Assembly: GCA_014728435.1 (NCBI GenBank)
Contig: WJLP01000068.1
Span: 1 to 19,084 of the forward strand
Direction of reading: 5' to 3'
DNA length: 19,084 bases
Origin: Candidatus Uhrbacteria bacterium
GTDB lineage: Bacteria; Patescibacteriota; Patescibacteriia; 2-12-FULL-60-25
Within the stretch, counting starts at the first letter, position 1. Every line of letters begins with the position of its first letter. Shown piece after piece: positions 1 through 7,508 of the stretch. Made by a program: the position numbers and the translations under genes. The notes beneath the pieces were generated by a model. That model did not search any database and had not been told where the DNA came from. It saw only the letters and a program-made list of their open reading frames with translations.

Positions 1-1056
1 CTGGCCGAAGAACTTGTGCAGGTTCTCGTGATTCATGGGGATTGTCTCGCGTTCAGCGGCTCCCCATACCATCACTGACGCCAACGTATTCGGTGGAGCG
101 CTTGAATCACTCGCCGCCACGCTCGATTGAACGCGCGTAGTAGCGGGAATCGTGTACTTGCCGGCGGTCCCTGCTCCGGCGGGAACCAAGATCAGCACAA
201 AGACCGCGGTAGCCAAGCAAGCCAGCACCATCTGCATGGCACGCTTACCTCTGGAGCTCATGCTAAAAAGCGGGGGCTTGATAGCCGTATTGCCATCCAT
301 GACCGAGTCAAAGTTTTGGTTTCCTCCGGAAGAGTCATCACTACCTCCTTGCATCTGGCCCAAATTGTTGGGCGCCGTATCGGGCGGGGTGTTGATGTTG
401 CCACAGCTTACGGAAGCGTCCTCGCTTTTCCCGGAGTCTTGCGGCGCCTCTTCACGCTTGTCGCCCGCTTCTTCATCTTGCCGGCTCACGGGCTCGGGCA
501 GAGGGTCGGTCTTGCCGGCTTCGGAAACGTGCAGTACGCAGATCGACTGGTTTATGCCCGAATTGAAACAGTGCACGTCAACGTCTCTGATCGCGACCCT
601 GCTGCGATTGCCGTCTTGAGCGACCAGCCATGCCTCGGCGCCTTGGCGAATATGCGGAAACCGGTAAGTCACCGCAAAGGTTCCCTCCGTATCATCGGTT
701 GCCACGCAAGTAGTTCGTATCGCGCTCTTACCGTTTTCCGGCAAAAGTGTAAGTGTTTCTCCCTTTTGAGGCAGGGGACTGCAATCGTTTTTCAACGCCT
801 TCTTAAGCGTAACTCGCAAAGTAAGCGGCGCGTCATCGGCCGCAGCTTCTTTGGCAATGCTAACAACCGTTGCGTCACTGATAACCGAGCATGATACTCT
901 TTCACCGGTTTCAGTCATGTAGCTGAGGTTGGCACCCGGATTCAGATGCGTGAGTTCACAATGAATATTGGTTCGATCCCGCTGCCTATCCACGGCCGCA
1001 AAAGTTGTTACGCCTTCATCAAAAATAATCTGAAATGCTTGCTGTGTGTCGCTCAT
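1..1056 (-). CDS. Hypothetical single-pass membrane protein (C-terminus cut by window edge)
   Basis: This minus-strand frame is open from the ATG at 1056 to the left edge, giving 352 residues with no stop. I do not recognise the family. The first 180 residues look beta-rich and contain cysteines at about 33, 56, 92, 117, 163 and 173. An acidic, Gly/Ser/Asn-rich linker follows (about 181-265), then RGKR and a hydrophobic segment at about 274-296, which predicts an N-in, C-out topology. About 56 residues follow before the edge, ending in KFFGQ. There is no N-terminal signal peptide, so the Cys-bearing domain would be cytoplasmic by this topology. The start is well supported: GGAGGG lies 5 nt upstream and a promoter lies further up. 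The base composition is richer in GC than the plus-strand genes. Its neighbour at 1300-3201 has the same strand and a similar build, but a terminator separates them. Confidence 0.8.
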   Translation of the reverse strand, partial: MSDTQQAFQIIFDEGVTTFAAVDRQRDRTNIHCELTHLNPGANLSYMTETGERVSCSVISDATVVSIAKEAAADDAPLTLRVTLKKALKNDCSPLPQKGETLTLLPENGKSAIRTTCVATDDTEGTFAVTYRFPHIRQGAEAWLVAQDGNRSRVAIRDVDVHCFNSGINQSICVLHVSEAGKTDPLPEPVSRQDEEAGDKREEAPQDSGKSEDASVSCGNINTPPDTAPNNLGQMQGGSDDSSGGNQNFDSVMDGNTAIKPPLFSMSSRGKRAMQMVLACLATAVFVLILVPAGAGTAGKYTIPATTRVQSSVAASDSSAPPNTLASVMVWGAAERETIPMNHENLHKFFGQ

Positions 1057-1061
1057 GTTTG

Positions 1062-1067
1062 CCCTCC
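1062..1067 (-). promoter_or_regulatory. Strong Shine-Dalgarno sequence
   Basis: On the minus strand this reads GGAGGG, 5 nt before the ATG at 1056. It fixes the start of the leftmost gene and is unusual here, because most plus-strand genes have no recognisable Shine-Dalgarno sequence. Confidence 0.8.
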
Positions 1068-1110
1068 GTATGTCAAAAGAGCTGTTGATTCTTTTCTTTA
1101 AGAATACAAT

Positions 1111-1139
1111 TTTTTAGCATAATTTGCTCTAAACGTCAA
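1111..1139 (-). promoter_or_regulatory. Sigma70-type promoter for the leftmost gene
   Basis: Reading the minus strand, TTGACG (1139-1134) is followed by a 17-nt spacer ending in TGC and by TAAAAA (1116-1111). The -35 matches consensus at five of six positions and the -10 at four, with an extended-type TG upstream. Transcription would start about 50 nt before the ATG, leaving a normal 5' leader with the Shine-Dalgarno sequence. Confidence 0.55.
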
Positions 1140-1237
1140 TGCTTTAAGTACTTAAGAAGCGTGAATCTAAATATCTAAACTTGCTTTAAGCGGGTCGTAT
1201 TCTGCTATTTCGGATTGTAATCCCGATCAATCTTGGT

Positions 1238-1284
1238 AAAAAAAAGAACCTCGTAAAACAGCTTTGTTTAGCCATTATACGAGG
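1238..1284 (-). terminator. Intrinsic terminator after the coiled-coil protein gene
   Basis: On the minus strand, CCTCGTA (1284-1278) pairs with TACGAGG (1255-1249). An inner AAACA/TGTTT stem with a four-base loop lies within it. The closing arm is followed by TTC and then eight T's (1245-1238). It lies 16 nt past the stop codon at 1300-1302 and so ends that transcript before the next minus-strand gene. Confidence 0.8.
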
Positions 1285-1299
1285 CGTGGTAGGTTTTGG

Positions 1300-3201
1300 T
1301 CAGTCGCCGCAAACTTCGCAGGCCGTCTCCTCGGGATCCGGCAAAACGAGCTTGCAGCCGCTCATGTCAGAGCATTCCCTCATCGCGTCATACGGCTGGG
1401 TCTTTCCGCCGCAGTCGAAGTGCAACGAGTTTTTGCTCCAACGATGGAAGGAGAAGTTTGATGGCGAGGTGTAGCACGTCGGGTCGCTTTGCCCGGTAAA
1501 CACCTCCAAATATTCTGCCACCGGGTAAGAGCCGGGCTTGGGGCCGCAGCTCTTGCAGTTGCTCACATCGGTCCAGCCCGTCTCATCCGGCTCACGCGAG
1601 CCGTCACAAACGATGCGATGATAGCCCTCGGGCACATCGCGCAACTGGCCGAAGATCTTGCCGTTCTTGAGCCTCCGGCCATGATGCAAAGCCATGACCT
1701 TGGCGCTCACCGGGTAACACTTTTCCTCGTACTCGGGCAAAACCGGGGCCGAGGCCTTGGGTTCGGTTTGCGCATCGGGCTCGGGCTGTACCGGCTCTTG
1801 CGCACTGCCGGCCGCCTCCGGAGCGGATGCCGAGGCAACCGGTGCCGGTGCGCTTGCGCCTGTCGAAGTCACCGGTTTGGTTGCATCACCGGGCTTGCTT
1901 GTGCGCGCGCCGATGAGGTAGCCTCCTCCAACGGAAATCACCAGCAAAATCAGCGCGCCGATGAGCACAAACGTGCCCGAGAAGCTGAGTGGCTTCCGGT
2001 TCAGCTTGGCGCGGAGGTCCTGGATGGCCCGGCGCGCCTTATCGTTGATCTCCTTGGCCGCCTTGTCACGATCCTCATCGCTCAGATTCGGATCCAGTTT
2101 GGCGACCTCATCTCGTGCATTGGCCATAATCCGGCCGCACTTTCGATTGAACTCAACGATCTGCGGGTTATTTTGCTCCAGGTTACGCACTTTTTCTTGA
2201 GCCTGTTCCAGCTCATGATTCAATTGTGCGACCTGCGCCTCAAACCCGTCACGTTCTTGTTGTATCTGGTCGAGCGCATTCTGTGCCCGACCCTGCGAGT
2301 CCGCATTGGCTACACTGGTTTGCAGAGTAGCTATTCGGTTTTGCAGATCCACGATTCTGGTCTGCAAACGAAGCGCCAGCTTTTCCGGCGCACCTGTCGG
2401 CTCCGGGTCCAGTGTACGGACCTTTTTGAGCAACACTTGGTCGGCATTGTAAGCCCGGCGCAACTCGCCAAGCTCCGTCTGCAAACCCTGTTTCTCGCCT
2501 TCAAGGCGCTGAAGCTCGGTTGCGCCAACATCGCCGCCTGTTGTCGCGGCCTGCAATTGTGCCTCCAACCGCAAGCGCTCGCTTTCAGCACTTTGCTCCA
2601 GTTGAGCGTAATGCGCTTGAGCGGCGGCAAGATCAGCCTCGAGCTTCTTTTCGCGGGCTGAGTTATCCGCGTTGGTTGTGGCCGCAGTCGATGCGACTTT
2701 CAGCTGCTTGACCTCGGCCCGCAAACGCGCAAGCTCCTCATCTGACGCATGATTGTTGGCATCGATGAGCTGACGAGCGTCTTCGAGTTTCTGCTTTAGA
2801 TCCTCGAGCTCATTCAAGCTCCGCGACAGCTCGCCCTTGGCGCTTTCGGCCTCGCGCTTGGCTTCGGCGAGCTCACCTTCGAGCCGCTTGACCTCGGCTT
2901 GGGCTTTGGCCAGCTCCGCGCCGTCCGTACCCTTGGCCGCGGCCTTGGCATGCTCGAGCTCCTTTTTGAGCTCGTCGATTTTGGCTTTGGCCTTCTTGAT
3001 GGCCTTGGCCTGCGCCTCGCTGCGCTTCTGAAACTCTTCGGTCTTGTCCCGGAGCTCCTTTTGCGCGCTTTCCAGCGACTCGCGCAAGGTCTGATCGACC
3101 CGGCTGTCGCCGCTCGTCGGCTTGGGTTGCGGTTTCGTTTGAGTGGGAGCCGTTCCGGCTCCGGTGCCCAGTCCTTGGTTCGCTGCTCTGTCCAACGGCA
3201 T
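1300..3201 (-). CDS. Hypothetical coiled-coil, single-pass membrane protein with Cys-rich C-terminal domain
   Basis: The family of this 633-residue protein is not recognised. In order: a Pro/Thr/Gly-rich N-terminus (1-33); a long Ala/Glu/Lys/Leu/Gln-rich region with coiled-coil character (about 36-345), including SMC-like stretches that make database hits to such proteins likely but uninformative; a charged helical segment (about 350-400); one membrane segment (about 410-432); a Pro/Ala/Glu/Ser linker (about 433-490); and a C-terminal domain of about 140 residues with ten cysteines. Basic residues before the membrane segment (KLNRK) predict N-in, C-out, so the coiled coil would be cytoplasmic and the Cys-rich domain outside, probably disulfide-bonded. 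The start is supported by AAGGAG before the ATG. A promoter lies upstream and a strong terminator follows. A role linking the surface to an internal structure is possible but is only inference. Confidence 0.9.
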   Translation of the reverse strand: MPLDRAANQGLGTGAGTAPTQTKPQPKPTSGDSRVDQTLRESLESAQKELRDKTEEFQKRSEAQAKAIKKAKAKIDELKKELEHAKAAAKGTDGAELAKAQAEVKRLEGELAEAKREAESAKGELSRSLNELEDLKQKLEDARQLIDANNHASDEELARLRAEVKQLKVASTAATTNADNSAREKKLEADLAAAQAHYAQLEQSAESERLRLEAQLQAATTGGDVGATELQRLEGEKQGLQTELGELRRAYNADQVLLKKVRTLDPEPTGAPEKLALRLQTRIVDLQNRIATLQTSVANADSQGRAQNALDQIQQERDGFEAQVAQLNHELEQAQEKVRNLEQNNPQIVEFNRKCGRIMANARDEVAKLDPNLSDEDRDKAAKEINDKARRAIQDLRAKLNRKPLSFSGTFVLIGALILLVISVGGGYLIGARTSKPGDATKPVTSTGASAPAPVASASAPEAAGSAQEPVQPEPDAQTEPKASAPVLPEYEEKCYPVSAKVMALHHGRRLKNGKIFGQLRDVPEGYHRIVCDGSREPDETGWTDVSNCKSCGPKPGSYPVAEYLEVFTGQSDPTCYTSPSNFSFHRWSKNSLHFDCGGKTQPYDAMRECSDMSGCKLVLPDPEETACEVCGD

Positions 3202-3208
3202 TTTTCAA

Positions 3209-3214
3209 TCTCCT
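3209..3214 (-). promoter_or_regulatory. Shine-Dalgarno sequence of the coiled-coil protein gene
   Basis: The minus strand reads AAGGAGA just before a seven-base spacer and the ATG at 3201. It decides this start over the overlapping frame that begins at 3208. Confidence 0.75.
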
Positions 3215-3228
3215 TTTTTCATTGTAAA

Positions 3229-3244
3229 GGACGGTCGTCCGTCC
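3229..3244 (-). promoter_or_regulatory. GC-rich hairpin in the 5' leader of the coiled-coil protein gene
   Basis: GGACGG and CCGTCC form a perfect 6-bp stem around a four-base loop, in an otherwise AT-rich leader. It lies between the predicted transcription start (about 3262) and the Shine-Dalgarno sequence. It could be an operator or an mRNA-stabilising hairpin. Nothing in the sequence identifies a ligand or regulator. Confidence 0.35.
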
Positions 3245-3268
3245 ATAATCTCCATTTGACGATGTGTA

Positions 3269-3297
3269 AACTTAGCACAATTTTAAGTTTTTGTCAA
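3269..3297 (-). promoter_or_regulatory. Sigma70-type promoter for the coiled-coil protein gene
   Basis: Reading the minus strand: a perfect TTGACA (3297-3292), a 17-nt spacer ending TGTGC (extended -10 element), then TAAGTT (3274-3269). It resembles the promoter at 1111-1139, which also pairs TTGAC with a 17-nt spacer ending TGC and a TAA-initial -10. It is back to back with the gpmI promoter on the other strand. Confidence 0.6.
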
Positions 3298-3364
3298 TAT
3301 TAAGCAACAAATCTTCTGTCAAACCGCCAACAAAACAATTTTTCTATATTTAGCTAAATTTTAC

Positions 3365-3393
3365 TTGTTTTTTGCGCCATTTAGCTGTAAAAT
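3365..3393 (+). promoter_or_regulatory. Promoter of the first gpmI, with a very short leader
   Basis: TTGTTT (3365-3370), a 17-nt spacer and TAAAAT (3388-3393, five of six consensus positions). The predicted start is near 3400, only about 12 nt before the ATG at 3412, and no Shine-Dalgarno sequence lies between. Confidence 0.55.
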
Positions 3394-3411
3394 AACAAGC
3401 ATCACCAATCT

Positions 3412-4974
3412 ATGCCTTCCCAAAAAACATCCGCGAACAATAACCATCATCCCGTAGTACTGCTGATTTTAGATGGTTTCGGTATATCTCGTAAGAAAAA
3501 AGGCAATGCGGTCAACTCCGCCAAAATGCCTGTTTATCGATCTTTGTTAAAAAAATATCCGCATACCAAGCTAAAAGCCGATGGCCTGGCAGTGGGCTTG
3601 CCCAAAGGCGAAGCCGGCAACAGCGAAGCCGGCCACCAAACAATCGGTGCCGGCCGTGCCGTGCCCTCCGATAAAGTAATCATCAACAATGCGATTAAAG
3701 ACAAATCTTTTTTCAGCAACAGTGTTTTATTGGACACGGCCAAGCACGTCAAAAAGCATGGCTCCACTTTGCATCTCATGGGGCTCATGACAAACAGCCA
3801 AAGCGCGCACGCGGCCGCCGGCCACATAACGGTTCTGGCTAAAATGATGAGCAAGCAAGGTGTTGGCAAAATCGCTTTGCACGTTTTCACGGACGGGCGC
3901 GACACTCCTCCTTATCATGCTTTGCGCCTGCTTACCGAATTGGAATCCGAACTGCCCGAGCAAGCCTACTTTGCATCTGTAAGCGGCCGCTTTTACGCCA
4001 TGGACAGAAACCGTAATTGGTCGCGCACCAAAAAAACCTATGAAGCCATCGTGCACGGCAAGGGCCGCAAAGCATCATCCGCAATTAAAGCCATTGAAGA
4101 TGCTTATGAAAGGGGAGAGAGCGATGAATTTATCGAGCCCACAATAATTGCCAACAGCCATAAACCGGTGCATGTAAATGATGATGACGCATTAATTTTT
4201 TGGAACTTGCGCTCGGACAGGGCGCGCCAGCTTACAAAGCCCTTTGTCGCCAAATCATTTAACGGCAATAACGGGCAAGGCTTTAAACGGAGTAAAAAAG
4301 TTTCCAATCTTTTCTTTGTCACTTTAACCGAATTCGGCAAGCAAATAGACCACGCGCGCGCGGCTTACCCTCATTATGAAATAAGCGGTACTCTGGTAGA
4401 GGCGTTGAGATCTCGTAAACAAATTTATATCGCTGAGTCTGAAAAGTACGCGCATGTCACATACTTTTTTAACGGCGGTCATGACATCCCGCGTTTTAAC
4501 GAAGACCGCAAACGCATCATGTCGCATCATGTGGCCGACTTCAGCGCCAAACCGCAGATGCGGGCAAAGGAAATCGCCAAAGCCGTAGCCAAATCCGTGA
4601 GCGCGGGCTATGATTTCATTTGCGCCAATATTGCCAACCCCGACATGGTGGCGCACACGGGTAACTTCAAAGCCACCGTCAAAGCTTGCGAGATAACCGA
4701 CAAAGCCATCAAAACCGCGCTGCAAGCCGTAAAAAAAGCCGAAGGTACTTGTATTATTACAGCTGATCACGGCAATGCGGAGGAGGTGCTGGCCAAAGAC
4801 GGCGAAACCGACACCCACCACAATGCCAATCCCGTGCCTTTTGTGCTGGTTAACCAACGGCTCAAAAACAAAAAATTACACAGCGGTACTTTGGCCGACG
4901 TGGCCCCAACCGTCTTGCGCTTGCTCGATGAACCCATACCCAAGGAGATGCGAGGTGAAAACCTCATTAAATAA
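3412..4974 (+). CDS. gpmI: 2,3-bisphosphoglycerate-independent phosphoglycerate mutase, copy 1
   Basis: Cytoplasmic glycolytic enzyme that interconverts 3- and 2-phosphoglycerate through a phosphoserine intermediate, using divalent metal (Mn in characterised homologues). At 520 residues it has the usual family length. Visible signatures: metal ligand Asp21 in LILDGFG; the phosphorylated Ser71 in NSEAGH; HVFTDGRDTPP; GRFYAMDR; the phosphate-binding NLRSDRARQ; the Lys of SEKYAHVT; the metal-binding DMVAHTG; ADHGN; and the late His before NPVPF. One motif departs from the family: the usual GGVHSH stretch reads QSAHAA, keeping one His but losing both glycines. A promoter lies just upstream and no Shine-Dalgarno sequence is seen. 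A second gpmI follows 117 nt downstream on the same strand. The two proteins are clearly homologous along their length but strongly diverged, so this is an old duplication or separate acquisition. Confidence 0.96.
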   Translation: MPSQKTSANNNHHPVVLLILDGFGISRKKKGNAVNSAKMPVYRSLLKKYPHTKLKADGLAVGLPKGEAGNSEAGHQTIGAGRAVPSDKVIINNAIKDKSFFSNSVLLDTAKHVKKHGSTLHLMGLMTNSQSAHAAAGHITVLAKMMSKQGVGKIALHVFTDGRDTPPYHALRLLTELESELPEQAYFASVSGRFYAMDRNRNWSRTKKTYEAIVHGKGRKASSAIKAIEDAYERGESDEFIEPTIIANSHKPVHVNDDDALIFWNLRSDRARQLTKPFVAKSFNGNNGQGFKRSKKVSNLFFVTLTEFGKQIDHARAAYPHYEISGTLVEALRSRKQIYIAESEKYAHVTYFFNGGHDIPRFNEDRKRIMSHHVADFSAKPQMRAKEIAKAVAKSVSAGYDFICANIANPDMVAHTGNFKATVKACEITDKAIKTALQAVKKAEGTCIITADHGNAEEVLAKDGETDTHHNANPVPFVLVNQRLKNKKLHSGTLADVAPTVLRLLDEPIPKEMRGENLIK

Positions 4975-5049
4975 AATATCATCAAATGTCGCCGAATTTT
5001 CACGAATTATTACCGGTCATTTCTATCAGGCAAAAATGTTTGGGGATAT

Positions 5050-5080
5050 TTGTTAGTATTTGATAAATATTTGATATGAT
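5050..5080 (+). promoter_or_regulatory. Promoter of the second gpmI, nearly leaderless
   Basis: TATGAT (5075-5080) is a good -10 in a very AT-rich stretch. TTGTTA at 5050-5055 is the best -35 candidate but with a long 19-nt spacer. The ATG at 5092 is only 11 nt past the -10, so the transcript would carry a leader of about 5 nt. A separate promoter suggests the two gpmI copies are not simply co-transcribed. Confidence 0.45.
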
Positions 5081-5091
5081 TTGTAAATATT

Positions 5092-6666
5092 ATGGATAGA
5101 CCCAAACCAATTGTTCTGCTGATTTTAGACGGCTTTGGTATCGCGCCCGATTCTGACGGTAATGCCATAACGCGCGCGAACATGCCCGTCTATAAAAACG
5201 TAATCGAACATTATCCGGCCATGTCGGTACGCGCTTCGGGTGAAGCGGTTGGTTTATCGTGGGGCCAGATGGGTAACTCCGAAGTGGGCCACCTTACAAT
5301 CGGTGCGGGCCGTATCTTTTTTCAGAGCTTGCCACGCATTAACATGAGCATCGAAGACGGAACTTTTTACGAAAACCAGAGTTTTGTAAACGCTCTTAAT
5401 CATGCCAAAGAAAACAAAGGTACTTTGCATTTAATGGGGCTTTGCTCGCCCGGCGGTGTTCACGCGCACATCGACCACCTTTACGCTTTGCTGGAATTTT
5501 GTAAACGCAATAAATTCACGGATGTTGCCATCCACGCATTCCTCGACGGCCGCGATACCATCTACAACAGCGGTTTGAGCTTCATAGAAGAGCTCGAGGC
5601 CAAGATAAAAGAACTCAAAGTCGGCGAGATCGCGACCCTGGGTGGCCGCTTTTACGCCATGGATCGCGACAACCGCTGGGATCGTATTCAAAAAATGTAC
5701 GATGCCATGGTTAAAGGAGTGGGCGAGGAATCCTCATCCGCCAAAGCCGCCATAGAAGCATCTTATGCCAAAGGTGTTTATGATGAAGAATTTGTGCCCA
5801 CGGTCATCAAAAAAGGAAGCAAGCCAACCGCCACCATCAAATCCAACGACGCGGTCATCTTCTTCAACTTCCGCCCCGACCGCGCGCGCCAAATTACCAA
5901 AGCTCTGTCTTTGCCGGAATTCGATAAATTCGAACGGCCGCAAATTGAAAAATTATACATGGTAACCATGATGGAATACGAAAAACATCTGCCGGTCGAA
6001 GTTGCCTACCCGCCGCAAACCATAGACACATGCCTTGCTAAAGTTATTTCAGATTCTGGTTTGCGTCAATTGCATATCGCGGAAACTGAAAAATATGCCC
6101 ACGTTACCTTTTTCTTGAACGGCATGATCGAAGAAGAATTCCCCGGCGAGGACCGCGTAATTATTCCCTCTCCGCGTGTTTCAAGCTACGACCAGGCTCC
6201 GGAGATGGCCAATGATCCCATCACCGACCGTATTGTTAAAGAAATCGCGGGCGGCAATTATGATTTTATTGTGGCAAATTACGCCAGTCCGGACATGGTG
6301 GCGCATACCGGCAACTTTGAAGCCACGGTTAAAGCGCATGAATCGATTGATAAATGCATGGGGCGTATCATCGACGCCGCGCTTGCCGTGGGCGGCATCG
6401 TGCTTGTAACCGCGGACCACGGCAACTCCGAAGAATTGGTCAACCTCACCACCGGCGAAATCGACAAAGAACATTCCACCAATCCCGTGCCGTTTCTCAT
6501 TATCGGCAAACAGCTTGAAGGTATGAAAGCGCCAACCGGTGATGTCATCGGCGGAGATTTAAGTATGACGCCTCCTGCCGGCATGCTTGCCGACGTGGCA
6601 CCCACAATATTGCGCCTCATGGGCCTGCCTCAGCCGGAAGATATGATTGGCCGCACGCTGATCTAA
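5092..6666 (+). CDS. gpmI: 2,3-bisphosphoglycerate-independent phosphoglycerate mutase, copy 2
   Basis: Second copy of the same glycolytic enzyme family (524 residues). Asp13 in LILDGFG, catalytic Ser63 in NSEVGH, GGVHAH, HAFLDGRD, GRFYAMDR, FNFRPDRARQ, the Lys of TEKYAHVT, DMVAHTG, ADHGN and EHSTNPVPF are all present, so it should be active. It keeps the GGVH motif that copy 1 has altered, while the residues after GRD read TIYNSG in place of the usual TPP. On motif match this is the more canonical of the two and the likelier housekeeping enzyme. The start is the first ATG after a strong -10; no Shine-Dalgarno sequence is seen. nth begins 35 nt after the stop, close enough for co-transcription. 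Confidence 0.96.
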   Translation: MDRPKPIVLLILDGFGIAPDSDGNAITRANMPVYKNVIEHYPAMSVRASGEAVGLSWGQMGNSEVGHLTIGAGRIFFQSLPRINMSIEDGTFYENQSFVNALNHAKENKGTLHLMGLCSPGGVHAHIDHLYALLEFCKRNKFTDVAIHAFLDGRDTIYNSGLSFIEELEAKIKELKVGEIATLGGRFYAMDRDNRWDRIQKMYDAMVKGVGEESSSAKAAIEASYAKGVYDEEFVPTVIKKGSKPTATIKSNDAVIFFNFRPDRARQITKALSLPEFDKFERPQIEKLYMVTMMEYEKHLPVEVAYPPQTIDTCLAKVISDSGLRQLHIAETEKYAHVTFFLNGMIEEEFPGEDRVIIPSPRVSSYDQAPEMANDPITDRIVKEIAGGNYDFIVANYASPDMVAHTGNFEATVKAHESIDKCMGRIIDAALAVGGIVLVTADHGNSEELVNLTTGEIDKEHSTNPVPFLIIGKQLEGMKAPTGDVIGGDLSMTPPAGMLADVAPTILRLMGLPQPEDMIGRTLI

Positions 6667-6701
6667 CATCGTAAAGACGTGCCAAGGCGTGTCTCTGCAT
6701 C

Positions 6702-7331
6702 ATGAAATACCACCCCGAAATCTTAAAAACCTTAAAGAAACATTATCCCCAAAAAGGTGATATGGATTTAGGCAGTCCTGCAGACAGCCTGCTTGCCACC
6801 ATCATGAGCGCTCGTACCACAGACGCGCAGGTTCTAAAAATGTTTCCGAGTTTTCGTAAAAAATTTCCCAACTGGAATACTCTGGCAAAGGCCAAGGTAG
6901 AAGATATCGCTAGCGCCATGAACACCATCGGGCTCTACCGCAACAAGGCAAAATCCATCAAAGCACTGTCGCAAAAAATAATCACGGATCATCAAGGTAA
7001 AGTCCCCAATAATATGGACGAACTCGTTGCCTTGCCCGGCGTAGGCCGCAAAACAGCGAGCTGTGTGCTTTCCGCCTGCTACAACAAACCCGCAATAGCC
7101 GTCGACACCCACGTCTTTCGCATCGCGCATCGCCTGGGCTGGGCCAAAGGAAAAGACGTTGTCAAGGTCGAAAAAGAATTGGCGGAACTCGTCCCGCAAA
7201 AATCTTGGTCCCACATTAACCGCACATTTGTCCATTTTGGTCGTGAAATTTGCAAACCGGGCAAGCCACTTTGCTACAAATGTCCAATAGCAAGTTATTG
7301 CGCTTATCCGAATAAAACATTGGAGCCCTGA
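6702..7331 (+). CDS. nth: Endonuclease III, base-excision DNA glycosylase/AP lyase
   Basis: Removes oxidised pyrimidines and cleaves the abasic site. At 209 residues it is full length. The helix-hairpin-helix LPGVGRKTA spans 111-119 with the catalytic Lys117; Asp135 in VDTHVFR is the second catalytic residue. The C-terminal [4Fe-4S] loop is intact, with cysteines 184, 191, 194 and 200 in the exact Cx6Cx2Cx5C spacing. The usual SAQTTD near the N-terminus reads SARTTD (residues 36-41), replacing the Gln that contacts the base-flip gap in E. coli Nth. It sits 35 nt after gpmI copy 2 with only a weak purine-rich stretch before the ATG, so it may share that transcript. It ends in TGA, evidence for the standard bacterial code. 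Confidence 0.96.
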   Translation: MKYHPEILKTLKKHYPQKGDMDLGSPADSLLATIMSARTTDAQVLKMFPSFRKKFPNWNTLAKAKVEDIASAMNTIGLYRNKAKSIKALSQKIITDHQGKVPNNMDELVALPGVGRKTASCVLSACYNKPAIAVDTHVFRIAHRLGWAKGKDVVKVEKELAELVPQKSWSHINRTFVHFGREICKPGKPLCYKCPIASYCAYPNKTLEP

Positions 7332-7493
7332 TTCGCATGATCAAACGATTTAAGCAAGATTTTCTATCTGATGTAATTTTAATTACTTATAGCAATCAAG
7401 GTAATTTGTCATGTTAAACGCGATTTGAGCGGGAATCAAGATTAGACCACTGGGCCTTAGGTTTCGAAGATCACCGTCTAGGTCCAAACTGTA

Positions 7494-7502
7494 TGCTATA
7501 AT
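7494..7502 (+). promoter_or_regulatory. Extended -10 promoter, leaderless, for the PAP2 gene
   Basis: TGCTATAAT is a perfect extended -10 element. Its last base is 6 nt before the ATG at 7509, placing the expected transcription start on the A of the start codon. No good -35 is seen at the right distance, as expected for an extended -10 promoter. Confidence 0.7.
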
Positions 7503-7508
7503 ATCCCC

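Noticed and set aside
127..894. A 255-codon and a 155-codon open frame on the plus strand
   Set aside because: Both are antisense to the leftmost minus-strand gene, which is open over 352 codons and has a ribosome site and promoter. The plus-strand products show no domain or start signal.
1489..2661. A 390-codon open frame on the plus strand
   Set aside because: It lies entirely antisense to the coiled-coil protein gene. Its translation is rich in Arg, Leu and Cys without a recognisable domain, while the minus-strand frame has a promoter, Shine-Dalgarno sequence, coiled coil, membrane segment and terminator.
7373..7386. GTAATT-TT-AATTAC near-palindrome after nth
   Set aside because: Short and AT-only; such pairs occur by chance in AT-rich gaps. 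It has no T-run for a terminator and no clear relation to a promoter, so no operator call was made.
7450..7490. tRNA-like stretch: a GGTTTCGAAGATC sequence resembling a T-arm near paired GGGCCT/AGGTCC
   Set aside because: No acceptor stem, D-arm or anticodon arm can be built around it, and the pairing is imperfect.
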